Below are positions 63,956 to 64,000 of a stretch of DNA of 64,000 nucleotides, piece after piece. This stretch comes from Bacteroidia bacterium (GTDB taxonomy: Bacteria > Bacteroidota > Bacteroidia > B-17B0 > Aurantibacillaceae). Position 1 is the first letter of the stretch. The number at the start of each line of letters is the position of its first letter. The stretch is taken from NCBI GenBank assembly GCA_026414605.1, contig JAOAIP010000045.1, forward strand, positions 1-64,000. The letters run 5' to 3'. Both the position numbers and the translations under genes were made by a program. The notes below the pieces were generated by a model that worked only from the letters and a program-made list of their open reading frames with translations, did not search any database and had not been told where the DNA came from.

Positions 63956-64000
63956 ATTTTTTTGTCGCCAAGGTAATAAGAAAAAATAAAGTTATTTTAA

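Overview
The window is a contiguous, AT-rich, densely coded piece of chromosome from a member of the Bacteroidota. Several independent signs support this: a 2,623-residue surface protein made of SprB-type repeats with a gliding-motility/type IX secretion C-terminal domain; promoters of the Bacteroidota form (TTG, about 17-21 bases, then TAnnTTTG); many secreted proteins with short Cys-Lys-Lys lipoprotein signals; a CarB that lacks the allosteric domain; and an ECF sigma operon whose regulator carries repeated PExYF motifs. I see no tRNA or rRNA gene, no CRISPR array, no insertion sequence and no prophage. A class or genus cannot be named safely from this stretch.

Left part (1-12.4 kb, nearly all minus strand). 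190-4103 is a copper/redox-looking cluster: an MbnP-like lipoprotein, its MauG/MbnH-like dihaem partner, a small lipoprotein, an outer-membrane protein whose mature end is rich in Cys, and a small protein with a CxxxC motif. A broken small gene follows (4161-4629). Then come cytochrome c oxidase subunits I and II, a 2H phosphoesterase, a repeat-filled spacer and carB.

Middle part (12.7-37 kb). Housekeeping blocks alternate in strand: tatC with an outer-membrane protein, an NlpC/P60 peptidase, xseAB, ribD with an MFS transporter, an acyl-CoA carboxylase beta subunit, a cobalamin adenosyltransferase, a HisKA_2 histidine kinase preceded by a (TA)9 tract, rsmI, thiF-thiH, tex, a sulfotransferase-like gene overlapping a sigma-54 activator that lacks a DNA-binding domain, dtd with an M61 peptidase, a TPR membrane protein and an eIF1-like factor. 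A four-gene ECF sigma operon follows (34234-36964); its sigma gene is split by a one-base frameshift in a run of seven A.

Right part (38-64 kb). lepB is followed by a second signal-peptidase-like gene whose catalytic Ser and Lys are both replaced, then wbqC and an acyl-CoA synthetase. dabA-dabB encode an energy-coupled inorganic-carbon accumulator and lie divergent from recQ. The giant SprB-repeat gene fills 50.9-58.8 kb. A PaaG-like crotonase, a JmjC/cupin-like oxygenase, a threonine aldolase and a secreted M1 aminopeptidase close the window.

Links between genes: DabAB could supply the bicarbonate used by CarB and by the acyl-CoA carboxylase. LepB and TatC serve the many exported proteins. 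The giant adhesin would need type IX secretion components, which are not encoded here. The best candidates for something new are the degenerate signal peptidase paralogue, the frameshifted sigma gene, the sigma-54 activator without a DNA-binding domain beside a sulfotransferase, and the MbnP/MbnH copper cluster with its small Cys-motif neighbours.
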